This document shows, piece by piece, positions 25,118 through 33,220 of a DNA stretch of 64,000 nucleotides. Under the pieces are notes generated by a model. The model ran no database searches, was not told where the DNA came from, and saw only the letters and a program-made list of their open reading frames with translations. Position 1 is the stretch's first letter. Each line of letters starts with the position of its first letter. The position numbers and the translations under genes are program-made. This DNA comes from Calditrichia bacterium (lineage in GTDB: Bacteria; Calditrichota; Calditrichia; RBG-13-44-9; J075): contig JANQRS010000039.1 of assembly GCA_028284445.1 (NCBI GenBank), positions 1 through 64,000 on the forward strand. Direction: 5' to 3'.

Positions 25118-27322
25118 TCAGGTTGACCGTTGACCGTTGACCGTTGACCGGTCATCGGTCATCGTTTTCCGAATTTTTACCTCAAATTCCGTCCATTCCC
25201 CGGGGCTGGAATCCACGGTAATATTGCCTCCCAATTCTTTGACAATAATATCATGCGCAATGGATAGTCCAAGGCCGGTACCGCTGCCAGCCGGTTTTGT
25301 CGTAAAGAAGGGCTCGAAGATTTTTGCCTTGATATCATCAGGCAAGCCGTTGCCATTGTCACGAATTTTAATGATGATCTCTGCTTCGCTGGCGCTGCTG
25401 GTAACGGAGATCTTCGGCTTGAACCCGTCGCCGGCTAAGGTTGCTTTGTCCGTCACTGCCTGACAGGCATTGTTGAGAATATTCAGGAATACTCTTCCCA
25501 GGTTTTGAGACGGTAGGCTGATCGGCGAAATCGCTTCATCGAATTGATTCATAAAATCGATTTCAATAGTGGCCTCTTCCGTACGCAATCCGTGATATGC
25601 CAGGTTGATATAGCGTTGCAGCATCTCATTGATGTTCACTTTTTCGCTGCTCTCTGAAGCCGGGCGGGCATGCAGCGACATACTCTGAACAATTCCATCT
25701 ACACGCGTACCGTGCTCCTTAATGAGGGTCGAGTTTTCCTCGAGATCTGCAGCAAGGTCCAGTAGCTCGTTTCTCGTGTCATCGCTGATGTCATTTGAGT
25801 CATTCTCGAGAAGTGCTTTTATCTCTTTGCTGCTGTCAATGGACAGCGCAGCAAAATTATTGACGAAGTTCAGTGGATTCTTAATCTCATGTGCAATACC
25901 GGCTGTCAGGGCACCAAGAGAGGCCAGCTTTTCCTGGTTGACCAGTTGCTCCTTGGTGCGAATGATTTCATCTGCCTGCGCCTTGATGACCTCAGCCTGC
26001 TTCAATTCTTCGCGCATACGTGCTTCTTCTATCTTGCCAGCGGCAAGCTCCTGGCGGATCAAATTGTAGCGGTCCCCTAAACCAAGGGAGAAAAGAATAG
26101 CCTGACAGGCATTCCCAAACTGGGCGCCATTTTCAACAATGAATCCCTGGGGGAACATCCCAAAGTCCTGTAACTTCATGAAAATGCCCCCTATGATGGG
26201 AAGTAAATTAGCGATCAAGTAGTATTTAGCAGGACTGTATCCCCGGCGGATACTGTTGATGCTGATCCCTACAACGACGAACCATCCAACTATTGTGATC
26301 GGCATGGTGCGATTGAGGTAGGCGCGGATTTCAGCACCATAATTGGTAATGCCGGCTGTATTCCAAAGAAATAAACCGGTAGAAAAGGCGTAATAGGCCA
26401 GGAGTAGATAAATAGCAATATGCCAGCGCGGATATTCTTTGGCCGTGCGAAGATAGATTTGAGTAAAAACGAAAAAGCTGCCCATAATAAACGTGTATGA
26501 GAGCGGATAACTCAGGGCATTCCAGTTTGGGGAGTTGGGCCAAAAGAATTCAAACGCGAAATAATAGAACACCAGCCAGAAGATAAGCAAGCTGAAGAGA
26601 TAAATGATAAGCGCCAGATAGCTGGGTTCTCTGTCAGCCAGGAAAATAATGAAATTATGGAGAATCAGCGCCAGAACAATACCGAGGAAAATTCCCTGGG
26701 TGTAGTTGGTGTCGCGATGTACTTGATTGAAATAGTTGTCGGAGAGAAATTTCGGCGAAATGGTTTCGGCGGCCCGATGCGGTGAAGCATTCACCGCTGC
26801 GCGTCCCAGGGTCGCATTGATATAGATGGTGTACGTCTCACCGCTGTTCGCTTTTAGGTTATAAGCTTGCTCACGCCCAAAGGGAATCGGCACATCCCAG
26901 TCGCTGAACGGTGTTCGTAAGCCATTATGCCGGTGTTCAACAGTGCTGTCATCTGCAATGATATAAATATCGATGAACTCGATGTGGGACATTTCCATAA
27001 ACCACTCTTGCGGTACATCCAGATCATTGGTAAAGGTAAACTTGCCCCAGTAGTGCTGCAGTGGCTGACGATTATCAATGGCTGCCACAAATTGATCTTG
27101 ATGTTTCGGAAGCCGGATCTCGTCGAAATTGAGGTTAGGCTGCTCTTTCGGATAAACGAAGAAGAAGGGATGCAGCGAGAGCAAATCTTCCTCTTCAATG
27201 GCTGATAGCATCAACGTATCACCTTTAAAGGTGGAAGTGCTATCGGGGGTTTGTCCAATCACTGCTGAGGACAGCAGCAATGATAATAGCAGTAGTCTTA
27301 TTTTACAATAGTTGCCATCCAT
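25118..27322 (-). CDS. Membrane sensor histidine kinase with 7TMR-DISM module
   Basis: The 734-residue protein has a signal peptide (cleavage near IGQ), then an extracellular 7TMR-DISM domain of about 150 residues with jelly-roll strands (YWGKFTFTND and MEMSHIEFIDIYI). Seven membrane spans follow (residues ~205-410), then a coiled coil (EEARMREELKQAEVIKAQAD). The kinase core has the H-box IAHEIKNPLNFVNNFAAL and an ATP-binding domain (NILNNACQA, DNGNGLPDDI, GSGTGLGLSI). 7TMR-DISM receptors sense extracellular ligands, perhaps carbohydrates. The last residues (DDRSTVNGQRST) are encoded by a 7-bp repeat array, so the original stop has probably moved. An alternative start upstream (27340, TTG) exists; neither has a strong ribosome site. 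It is co-directional with the hybrid regulator. Confidence 0.87.
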   Translation of the reverse strand: MDGNYCKIRLLLLSLLLSSAVIGQTPDSTSTFKGDTLMLSAIEEEDLLSLHPFFFVYPKEQPNLNFDEIRLPKHQDQFVAAIDNRQPLQHYWGKFTFTNDLDVPQEWFMEMSHIEFIDIYIIADDSTVEHRHNGLRTPFSDWDVPIPFGREQAYNLKANSGETYTIYINATLGRAAVNASPHRAAETISPKFLSDNYFNQVHRDTNYTQGIFLGIVLALILHNFIIFLADREPSYLALIIYLFSLLIFWLVFYYFAFEFFWPNSPNWNALSYPLSYTFIMGSFFVFTQIYLRTAKEYPRWHIAIYLLLAYYAFSTGLFLWNTAGITNYGAEIRAYLNRTMPITIVGWFVVVGISINSIRRGYSPAKYYLIANLLPIIGGIFMKLQDFGMFPQGFIVENGAQFGNACQAILFSLGLGDRYNLIRQELAAGKIEEARMREELKQAEVIKAQADEIIRTKEQLVNQEKLASLGALTAGIAHEIKNPLNFVNNFAALSIDSSKEIKALLENDSNDISDDTRNELLDLAADLEENSTLIKEHGTRVDGIVQSMSLHARPASESSEKVNINEMLQRYINLAYHGLRTEEATIEIDFMNQFDEAISPISLPSQNLGRVFLNILNNACQAVTDKATLAGDGFKPKISVTSSASEAEIIIKIRDNGNGLPDDIKAKIFEPFFTTKPAGSGTGLGLSIAHDIIVKELGGNITVDSSPGEWTEFEVKIRKTMTDDRSTVNGQRST
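25123..25164. repeat. 7-bp tandem repeats at kinase-gene end
   Basis: Four copies of TTGACCG (25123-25150) are followed by two copies of GTCATCG (25151-25164). On the minus strand they encode the C-terminal tail of the sensor kinase (TMTDDRSTVNGQRST). The array lies between the kinase body and its partner gene. Confidence 0.9.
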
Positions 27323-27377
27323 GTCGATCACGCGGTGCAAAAATGGTAGAAATGAATGCGGCTGTTGTTATGAAGGC

Positions 27378-27407
27378 ATTGCATGACGTTTAGTAACGTC
27401 ATGCAAT
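27378..27407. other. Long perfect palindrome upstream of sensor kinase
   Basis: The 13-bp arms ATTGCATGACGTT and AACGTCATGCAAT flank a TAGT loop. It sits between the end of the hydrolase gene (27456) and the start of the sensor kinase (27322), about 55 bases upstream of the latter. No U-tract follows on either strand, so it could be an operator or a transcript-end hairpin. Confidence 0.6.
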
Positions 27408-27455
27408 ATTATGGACTTAGCGCGAAACCGGCAAGGGCAAAATTGAAATCAGAGG

Positions 27456-29063
27456 CTAATCATTCTCAATCAAGCGCTCATAAAGTGATTTGGAGTCGAG
27501 TGGAATGAAGTCAATCGTTGGCAGTGAAACGGTTTTTGGTAAAGTTGAAAATAGCTGATGCGGTGTTGTATCATCAAAGTTTGCGTTCATAAACTCAAAG
27601 ATTTGCCGGGCGATGTCTTCTTTGAACTGGAACAGCTCTTTGCTGACGCTATGCGTGCCGCCTTTAACAGTAACCAGGTGACCGTTTTTTAATGAAGGCA
27701 TCAATTCAAGGGCATTTTCATATGGTGTAGAGAAGTCGAGATCGCCCTGGATCATCAGCACTGGTACGTCGGTTCTTAATCCAAGGCGGAACTCGTCATC
27801 CACAACCGGTGTGGGGGTGACCTCACGGGAGGCCATATACCAGCGATTGCGATTTCCCAGCCATTGTGTTGCCGGTTCAGCCATCAATTTTGCTTCACGT
27901 TTCTTGCTGATTCCCAGGCTGTTATCAATGAGGGCGCCGATCATCGGACCGGCATAGGTATCCGGACGGTCTTCCGCTGCTTGCGACGCAATGAAGCGAT
28001 AATCCGCATTCTCCAGTTCCAGCAAATACTTTGGCCAATATCGTAGCGTTTCCCGCCGGTCACCATAAATTCGCCCGGTGATATAGTCGCGAATGTCATC
28101 TGCGCCAATTGCCATGTTTGCCATGCCTTCTTCTTCCGGGTGCTCAATCTCAACCGCCGCTGGCTGAGCATCCAGGCGCTTCAGCAAAGACTTGAATATT
28201 TCCAGCAGCCCGGTTTCTGGCAGGGTCGGACCAAAGGTCTTGTTGTTTCTGGCGTATGCTTCCAGACGTTCCAGTGCTTTCCAGAGATCTTGCGGACTGT
28301 CGTAGGCATGATCCAATGGCTCAACACCGGTGATTAAAATGCGATCGACATTATCAGGCCAGCGCTTCAGATAGGACAATGACCATTGTGAGCCGAAGCT
28401 ATTGCCGCGCAGGGCAATCTTGTTAAATCCAAGCGCATTACGAAGGTCTTCCAGATCGTCTACTATATTAATGATATCATAACCAGCCAGATCAACACCC
28501 TTCTTTTGCCACTTGGCGACCTGTTCTTTGATGGACGCCTGGTATTGTTTTGCTGTTCGGGCCAGGTTCAATGGTTCATTCAGTGGAATCGGCTTTACCC
28601 GCCAGCGCCATTCGCTGCTGGTAAGTCCGGGCGCATTGCTATTGCCGCGCTGATTGACAATGACGATATCACGCTTCTGATTCATGATTGTCAGTTCCGT
28701 CGTCCAGGCTTTGGCGCGCTCGCCGCCGTAATATCGATAAAAGCTGCGCACGCTGTAGGACCCGCCCGGGCCGCCGGGAAGGATAAACACCGGTGCTAAG
28801 TCAGATTTCTGCTGAGCAGGGAAGTGGAAAAAATGTACTGAAATAGTGCGACTGTCTTTCGCGCTGCGATTTTCCGGTACGAACAACAATCCTTCCTGCC
28901 CGACGAAGTTGAGGTCTTCACGGGTAATTTCCAATGGGGTGGTCAGCATTGTGCCAGGCGCCGGTGCTTTGGCCTGGCCGAAGGCAATGCTGACCAGGGT
29001 TGAAATTAGCAGGAAAAAATATCGTGATATCACACTAGAATGGGAGGCGTGCAGTGTAAGCAT
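27456..29063 (-). CDS. Secreted alpha/beta-hydrolase, prolyl/tripeptidyl-aminopeptidase-like
   Basis: 535 residues with a signal peptide (cleavage near AFGQA). The alpha/beta-hydrolase fold shows the oxyanion motif PVFILPGGPGGSY near residue 92, the nucleophile elbow GNSFGS near residue 221 and the acid in QGDLDFSTPYENA near 442, with a histidine in KGGTHSVSK. The layout matches S33-family exported peptidases (proline iminopeptidase- or tripeptidyl aminopeptidase-like), which clip N-terminal residues from peptides. The start at 29063 follows AAAGGAAAA. It is divergent from a MarR regulator with a shared 140-base gap holding an operator-like dyad, which suggests control by it. Confidence 0.82.
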   Translation of the reverse strand: MLTLHASHSSVISRYFFLLISTLVSIAFGQAKAPAPGTMLTTPLEITREDLNFVGQEGLLFVPENRSAKDSRTISVHFFHFPAQQKSDLAPVFILPGGPGGSYSVRSFYRYYGGERAKAWTTELTIMNQKRDIVIVNQRGNSNAPGLTSSEWRWRVKPIPLNEPLNLARTAKQYQASIKEQVAKWQKKGVDLAGYDIINIVDDLEDLRNALGFNKIALRGNSFGSQWSLSYLKRWPDNVDRILITGVEPLDHAYDSPQDLWKALERLEAYARNNKTFGPTLPETGLLEIFKSLLKRLDAQPAAVEIEHPEEEGMANMAIGADDIRDYITGRIYGDRRETLRYWPKYLLELENADYRFIASQAAEDRPDTYAGPMIGALIDNSLGISKKREAKLMAEPATQWLGNRNRWYMASREVTPTPVVDDEFRLGLRTDVPVLMIQGDLDFSTPYENALELMPSLKNGHLVTVKGGTHSVSKELFQFKEDIARQIFEFMNANFDDTTPHQLFSTLPKTVSLPTIDFIPLDSKSLYERLIEND

Positions 29064-29108
29064 GGTGTTTTCCTTTCTTTATTCGGAAAAGTGAACTTTG
29101 CTACTTAC

Positions 29109-29141
29109 CTTGATGTAAAGATAAAATGTCTTTATGTCAAG
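29109..29141. promoter_or_regulatory. Candidate MarR operator
   Basis: The imperfect inverted repeat CTTGATGTAAAGAT ... GTCTTTATGTCAAG matches at 11 of 14 pairs around a five-base centre. It is in the 140-base gap between the divergent peptidase and MarR genes, where MarR proteins usually bind. Confidence 0.5.
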
Positions 29142-29203
29142 ATATATCGTGTTGCGTGACAAAAAGTTACATTTTGACCAAAATGCTTTGATGGGATGTT
29201 GAT

Positions 29204-29698
29204 ATGCAGAAGGACTTATTGGATATGCTCATTTCCGATTGGCGGCGCGAGAAGCCGGATCTTGAAGTAGAACCGATGGGAATTGTCGGACGAATCTTAC
29301 AACTGGGGAGAATCCTGGAAAAACGCGCCGGTGTTGCTCTGAAGGGATTCGACATTCATTATACCGATCTTGATGTTCTGGCCACGCTGCGGCGTTCCGG
29401 TAAGCCCTTCCAGCTAACGCCAACTGAGCTTCGTAAGTCGGTGCTAATTACCTCCGGCGCAATGACAACCCTCTTAAATCGCCTGCAAAAAAAAGAGCTT
29501 GTGAAACGCGTTCCTGATGAAGAAGACGGTCGGGTACTCGCCGTTGCACTCACCTCTGCCGGTGTAAACCTCATCGATCAGGCGATCGTCGTTCGCTTCC
29601 AGGAAGCTGCTTCGGCTGCTGCTTCTCTCTCTCCTCAAGAACAAGCTGAATTGGGACATCTGTTAAAAAAAATGATCCTTTCACTTGAAACACCGTAA
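29204..29698 (+). CDS. MarR-family winged-helix regulator
   Basis: The 164-residue protein has the MarR arrangement: dimerisation helices at the N-terminus (VGRILQLGRILEKRAG), a recognition segment (LTPTELRKSVLITSGAMTTLL) and a wing (RVPDEEDGRVLAVALTSAG), then long C-terminal helices. Family members repress divergent genes and are released by small aromatic or oxidised ligands. It is divergent from the exported peptidase, and its likely operator is at 29109-29141. The ribosome site before the ATG at 29204 is weak (GGGA). Confidence 0.9.
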   Translation: MQKDLLDMLISDWRREKPDLEVEPMGIVGRILQLGRILEKRAGVALKGFDIHYTDLDVLATLRRSGKPFQLTPTELRKSVLITSGAMTTLLNRLQKKELVKRVPDEEDGRVLAVALTSAGVNLIDQAIVVRFQEAASAAASLSPQEQAELGHLLKKMILSLETP

Positions 29699-29864
29699 AA
29701 CTGCCGAGTGACAAAGGCCACAAGCTGAGCATTTCTGGTCTTTAAAAGGGAAACTTGAGAATCTTTACCCTCTGTAGGACTGCGGTTTGAGAATTGCATC
29801 TTTCCTTTTGTGCGAGAGCAATTGCAGCGTATTATTGACTATTATTTGAAGAGGAGAACACCGC

Positions 29865-32216
29865 ATGTTAAAGAACATAACTGTGATGTTTACAGCGATA
29901 CTGATACTGTCTGCTGCCGGTTCGGCCCAAAATGCAACAGTGAAGGGCACGGTAAAGGATGCCGGAACCGGTGAAGCGCTTATTGGCGTCAATATCGTTA
30001 CCAATCAAAGCGGAGCAACCACCGGACTCGATGGTGATTACACACTGGAGTTGCCTGTCGGCACCTATACGCTTTCCTATCAATATCTTGGTTACAATGA
30101 AGTTGTTCGCACTGTTAATTTGGGTGCCGGGCAACTGTTGGTTTTGGATGTTCAAATGGAAGAGGCATCGATTCTTGGTGAAACGGTGGTTGTATCTGCC
30201 GGTAAATACGAGCAGAGCCTGAATCAGGTGACGGTTTCGATGGAAGTGCTTAAGCCAAATATCATCGAAAATCGCAATACTACTTCCTTCGACGAAGTCA
30301 TTCAGCAAACGCCGGGCGTTAGTATCGTCGATAGTGAACCGCAAATTCGCAGCGGTAGCGGCTATAGCTTTGGCGCCGGCAGCCGGGTAATGATCCTTGT
30401 GGATGATTTGCCGATCCTGTCCGGCGATGCCGGTCGCCCGTCCTGGGGATTTATGCCGGTCGAGAATGTTTCTCAGGTTGAGGTGATCAAGGGCGCGTCT
30501 TCTGTGCTTTATGGATCATCAGCCTTGAGTGGGGTGATTAACTTGCGCACGGCTTATCCGACAGACGTGCCGAAGACGAAAATCATTCTTTCCGGCGGCG
30601 TGTACAGTGAACCATCGGTAGACGGCGCTAAATACTGGGATGAAACACCGGCGCTTTTCAGTGCCAGCTTTTTACATTCCCGTATCATTAATAATCTGGA
30701 TTTTACCATCGGCGGAAATTTTCTAAGCGATGACGGTCATATCGGTCAGCCGGTGGATACCACCGATGATCGTGGTTCGCAGAATCGCCGTGGACGGATG
30801 AATGTCAATTTGCGCTATCGCCCGGCGACTGTTCAAGGGCTCGATTTTGGACTCAACGCCAATTTTCAGCGAGGGCGCTCCCTGGGAACCCTGATTTGGG
30901 CGGATGCTGATTCCGGTCTTTACCGCCCCTTTGCAGGATCTGCCACAGTAACTGAGCAAACCGTACTGACGGTTGATCCTTTTATCAACTTTGTTAATGA
31001 GAGCGGCACGCGTCATAGCCTGAAGGGCCGCTACTACAAGTTGGACAACGACAATACCAATAATCAGGGTAATTTCTCCGACGTCTTTTATGGTGAGTAT
31101 CAAATACAGCAACATTTTGAGCCGTTAACCGGCATCAAGGATTTGACCGTAACGGCCGGTCTGGTAGGGACTCGCACCGACGGTGAAGCAGATTTGTATA
31201 TCGCAAATGAAGACAGTAGCGGGGAGAACACCGCGAAAAACTATGCTGCCTATTTGCAGCTTGACAAAACCTTTGTTGATCGATTTACATTCTCGGCCGG
31301 TGCCCGCTACGAAAATTTTGACATAAATGGCGTGGGAGATTCGAAAACGATCTTTCGTACCGGCCTGAACGTTCACGTCGCCAAAGAACTATATTTGCGT
31401 GGATCTTTCGGGCAGGGATATCGCTTTCCATCCATTGCTGAGAAGTTTATTCGCACCAATGCCGGTGGACTGGAAATCTTTCCGAATCGGGATCTGCAGC
31501 CTGAAAGTAGCTGGAATGCAGAAGCGGGCATCAAGATGGGATTCAAAGCCGGTCAATTAGGCGGTTATCTTGACGTGGCTTACTTCCATCAGCAGTACGA
31601 GGACTTTATCGAGTTTACCTTTAACGAGTGGGGAACGACACCTATTCCTTTTCTGAATCTCGGTTTTCGGTCGATGAACACCGGGAAAGCCAGGGTGCGA
31701 GGTGTTGACCTGTCATTAACCAGTGCAGGCAAAATTGGCGGTGTGGAAGTTAACTTCCTCGGCGGATATACATACACCGATCCGGAAGCATTAGATCCTG
31801 ATTTGAACTATACTCAAATTGGTTTTGATGAAGTATCGTATCTGAATACGAGTTCCGATACCACCGACAATATTTTGAAATACCGGATGCAACATCTTGT
31901 TCGAGCTGATTTGGAATTCGGATGGAAGAATGTTCTGCTCGGTGGCAGTCTGCGATTCAACAGTTTTATGAACAATATCGATCGCATTTTTCTCGATCTG
32001 GATGAATTGGGTGTGCTGCGAACCGGCCTGAATCAATGGCGCGAAGAAAACCCTGATGGTGATTATGTGTTTGATCTCCGTTTGGGATATACCATTGCCA
32101 AGGGTAGTCGGCTTTCCCTGGTGGTGAATAACTTGTTGAACAATGCCTACAGCATACGTCCACTTCGCATCGAATCCAATCGCTTGGTTAACCTGCAGTT
32201 TACTCAGACGCTGTAA
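29865..32216 (+). CDS. TonB-dependent outer-membrane receptor (SusC/CirA-like)
   Basis: The 783-residue product has a signal peptide (to SAQ), an N-terminal carboxypeptidase-regulatory-like domain (KGTVKDAGTGEALIGVNI to LGYNEVV, residues ~25-95), a plug domain (VVVSAGKYEQSLNQVTVS, NTTSFDEVIQQTPGVSI, VEVIKGASSVLYGSSALSG) and a 22-strand-type beta barrel ending in a final strand (RLVNLQFTQTL). It imports a siderophore, vitamin or oligosaccharide using TonB energy. No substrate-specific partner (SusD or FecR) is next to it. The start at 29865 follows GAAGAGGAG. Confidence 0.88.
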   Translation: MLKNITVMFTAILILSAAGSAQNATVKGTVKDAGTGEALIGVNIVTNQSGATTGLDGDYTLELPVGTYTLSYQYLGYNEVVRTVNLGAGQLLVLDVQMEEASILGETVVVSAGKYEQSLNQVTVSMEVLKPNIIENRNTTSFDEVIQQTPGVSIVDSEPQIRSGSGYSFGAGSRVMILVDDLPILSGDAGRPSWGFMPVENVSQVEVIKGASSVLYGSSALSGVINLRTAYPTDVPKTKIILSGGVYSEPSVDGAKYWDETPALFSASFLHSRIINNLDFTIGGNFLSDDGHIGQPVDTTDDRGSQNRRGRMNVNLRYRPATVQGLDFGLNANFQRGRSLGTLIWADADSGLYRPFAGSATVTEQTVLTVDPFINFVNESGTRHSLKGRYYKLDNDNTNNQGNFSDVFYGEYQIQQHFEPLTGIKDLTVTAGLVGTRTDGEADLYIANEDSSGENTAKNYAAYLQLDKTFVDRFTFSAGARYENFDINGVGDSKTIFRTGLNVHVAKELYLRGSFGQGYRFPSIAEKFIRTNAGGLEIFPNRDLQPESSWNAEAGIKMGFKAGQLGGYLDVAYFHQQYEDFIEFTFNEWGTTPIPFLNLGFRSMNTGKARVRGVDLSLTSAGKIGGVEVNFLGGYTYTDPEALDPDLNYTQIGFDEVSYLNTSSDTTDNILKYRMQHLVRADLEFGWKNVLLGGSLRFNSFMNNIDRIFLDLDELGVLRTGLNQWREENPDGDYVFDLRLGYTIAKGSRLSLVVNNLLNNAYSIRPLRIESNRLVNLQFTQTL

Positions 32217-32266
32217 TAGCGCGTTTACGTCATTCGTAAATCGTTGAAGCGTCAAAACGTTCCTCG

Positions 32267-32285
32267 TGCGCGGCTTTGCCGCGCA
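32267..32285. repeat. GCGCGGC hairpin
   Basis: The perfect 8-bp arms TGCGCGGC and GCCGCGCA with a TTT loop lie 50 bases after the TonB receptor. A half-copy follows near 32328. The stem type is that of 13973-14033, 34935-34965 and 38589-38603. Confidence 0.75.
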
Positions 32286-32345
32286 TGTTTATTATGCGTG
32301 AAGCGTTGAAATGCAAAAACGGATCTCGTGCGCGGCTCAGAAGTT

Positions 32346-32366
32346 TTCATTCTTCATTCTTCATTT
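32346..32366. repeat. 7-bp tandem repeat (TTCATTC)x3
   Basis: Three tandem copies of TTCATTC (last one TTCATTT) in the 250-base gap before the small membrane gene. It resembles other 7-bp arrays in the window. Confidence 0.8.
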
Positions 32367-32469
32367 GTTATTCCCCATTAGCACTTTTTCCACCAGTTGC
32401 TGCTTTTATATATGAAACCAGTCATATATAAATTATTCCATGATAATTTCCCGATAAAGGGAGGTGGCT

Positions 32470-33009
32470 ATGGCAGCAAAAAGTGGCATCTTCAAGCCTG
32501 TTTTGATAACCGTCCTTGGCAGCGTTTTGACAAGCGTGATTCTATATTTAATTGGCCTCGAGGATGGACCAGCATCGAAAAAGGATTCCGGTCCAACTGC
32601 GATCACTCATGAAGAATTGCAGTTGCAGAAACAAGAGCTGGAGCGTATGCGGCGTGAAATGCAATTGGTGATAGATGGTCAGTCTTCATCGCAAGCTGTT
32701 ACTCAAAACACTGTGCCTCCACGGAATTTGACTGGCAATTGGACCGATCCTAATACCGGCGCCGCATATACTATTCAACAGAATGGCCAGCACTTTACTT
32801 TTTCCGAATACTCGTGGGGGACTGCCACCGCTACTGGAAAGGGACAAATTAATCCGGATGGACAAAGCGCACATTTTACCTTCACTAATCTGATAGGCAA
32901 TATGGGGCGTGGGCAAATGACCTTTGCTGCGAATAATTCGGCTCTGTATTTGACCCTGACGGATGCACTAACGCAGCGCCAGTTTCAGATAACTCTGGTG
33001 CGTCAGTAA
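32470..33009 (+). CDS. Membrane-anchored protein of unknown function
   Basis: The 179-residue protein has a single N-terminal membrane segment (VLITVLGSVLTSVILYLIGL, residues ~11-30), a coiled coil (EELQLQKQELERMRREMQLV) and a C-terminal beta-rich domain (LTGNWTDPNTGAAYTIQQNG and HFTFSEYSWGTATATGKGQI) that looks lipocalin-like. I do not recognise a family. The start at 32470 follows GGGAGGT; a GTG two codons before is out of register with the ribosome site. It has its own terminator and lies about 210 bases before the cytolysin-like gene. Confidence 0.75.
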   Translation: MAAKSGIFKPVLITVLGSVLTSVILYLIGLEDGPASKKDSGPTAITHEELQLQKQELERMRREMQLVIDGQSSSQAVTQNTVPPRNLTGNWTDPNTGAAYTIQQNGQHFTFSEYSWGTATATGKGQINPDGQSAHFTFTNLIGNMGRGQMTFAANNSALYLTLTDALTQRQFQITLVRQ

Positions 33010-33061
33010 GCAAACGAAAAACCTCTTCTTCACAATAAAAATCCTCCAACCTCTGTTTTCG

Positions 33062-33085
33062 AAAAGCCCCTTTGTGGGGCTTTTT
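33062..33085 (+). terminator. Rho-independent terminator
   Basis: The perfect 9-bp arms AAAAGCCCC and GGGGCTTTT surround TTTGT and are followed by T-rich sequence. It ends the 32470-33009 transcript, so the cytolysin-like gene needs its own promoter. Confidence 0.85.
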
Positions 33086-33220
33086 GCTTTTTCCAAAATT
33101 CTTTTATCACTTTTGACCCCGAATTCTGCGGTAACTGGTAACGGATACTCAGGTCCGACTTATCTGAACGACAAAACCAGCCGTTTAGGCTGAGCAAAAT
33201 TATCCTAACCAGGAGGAAGT

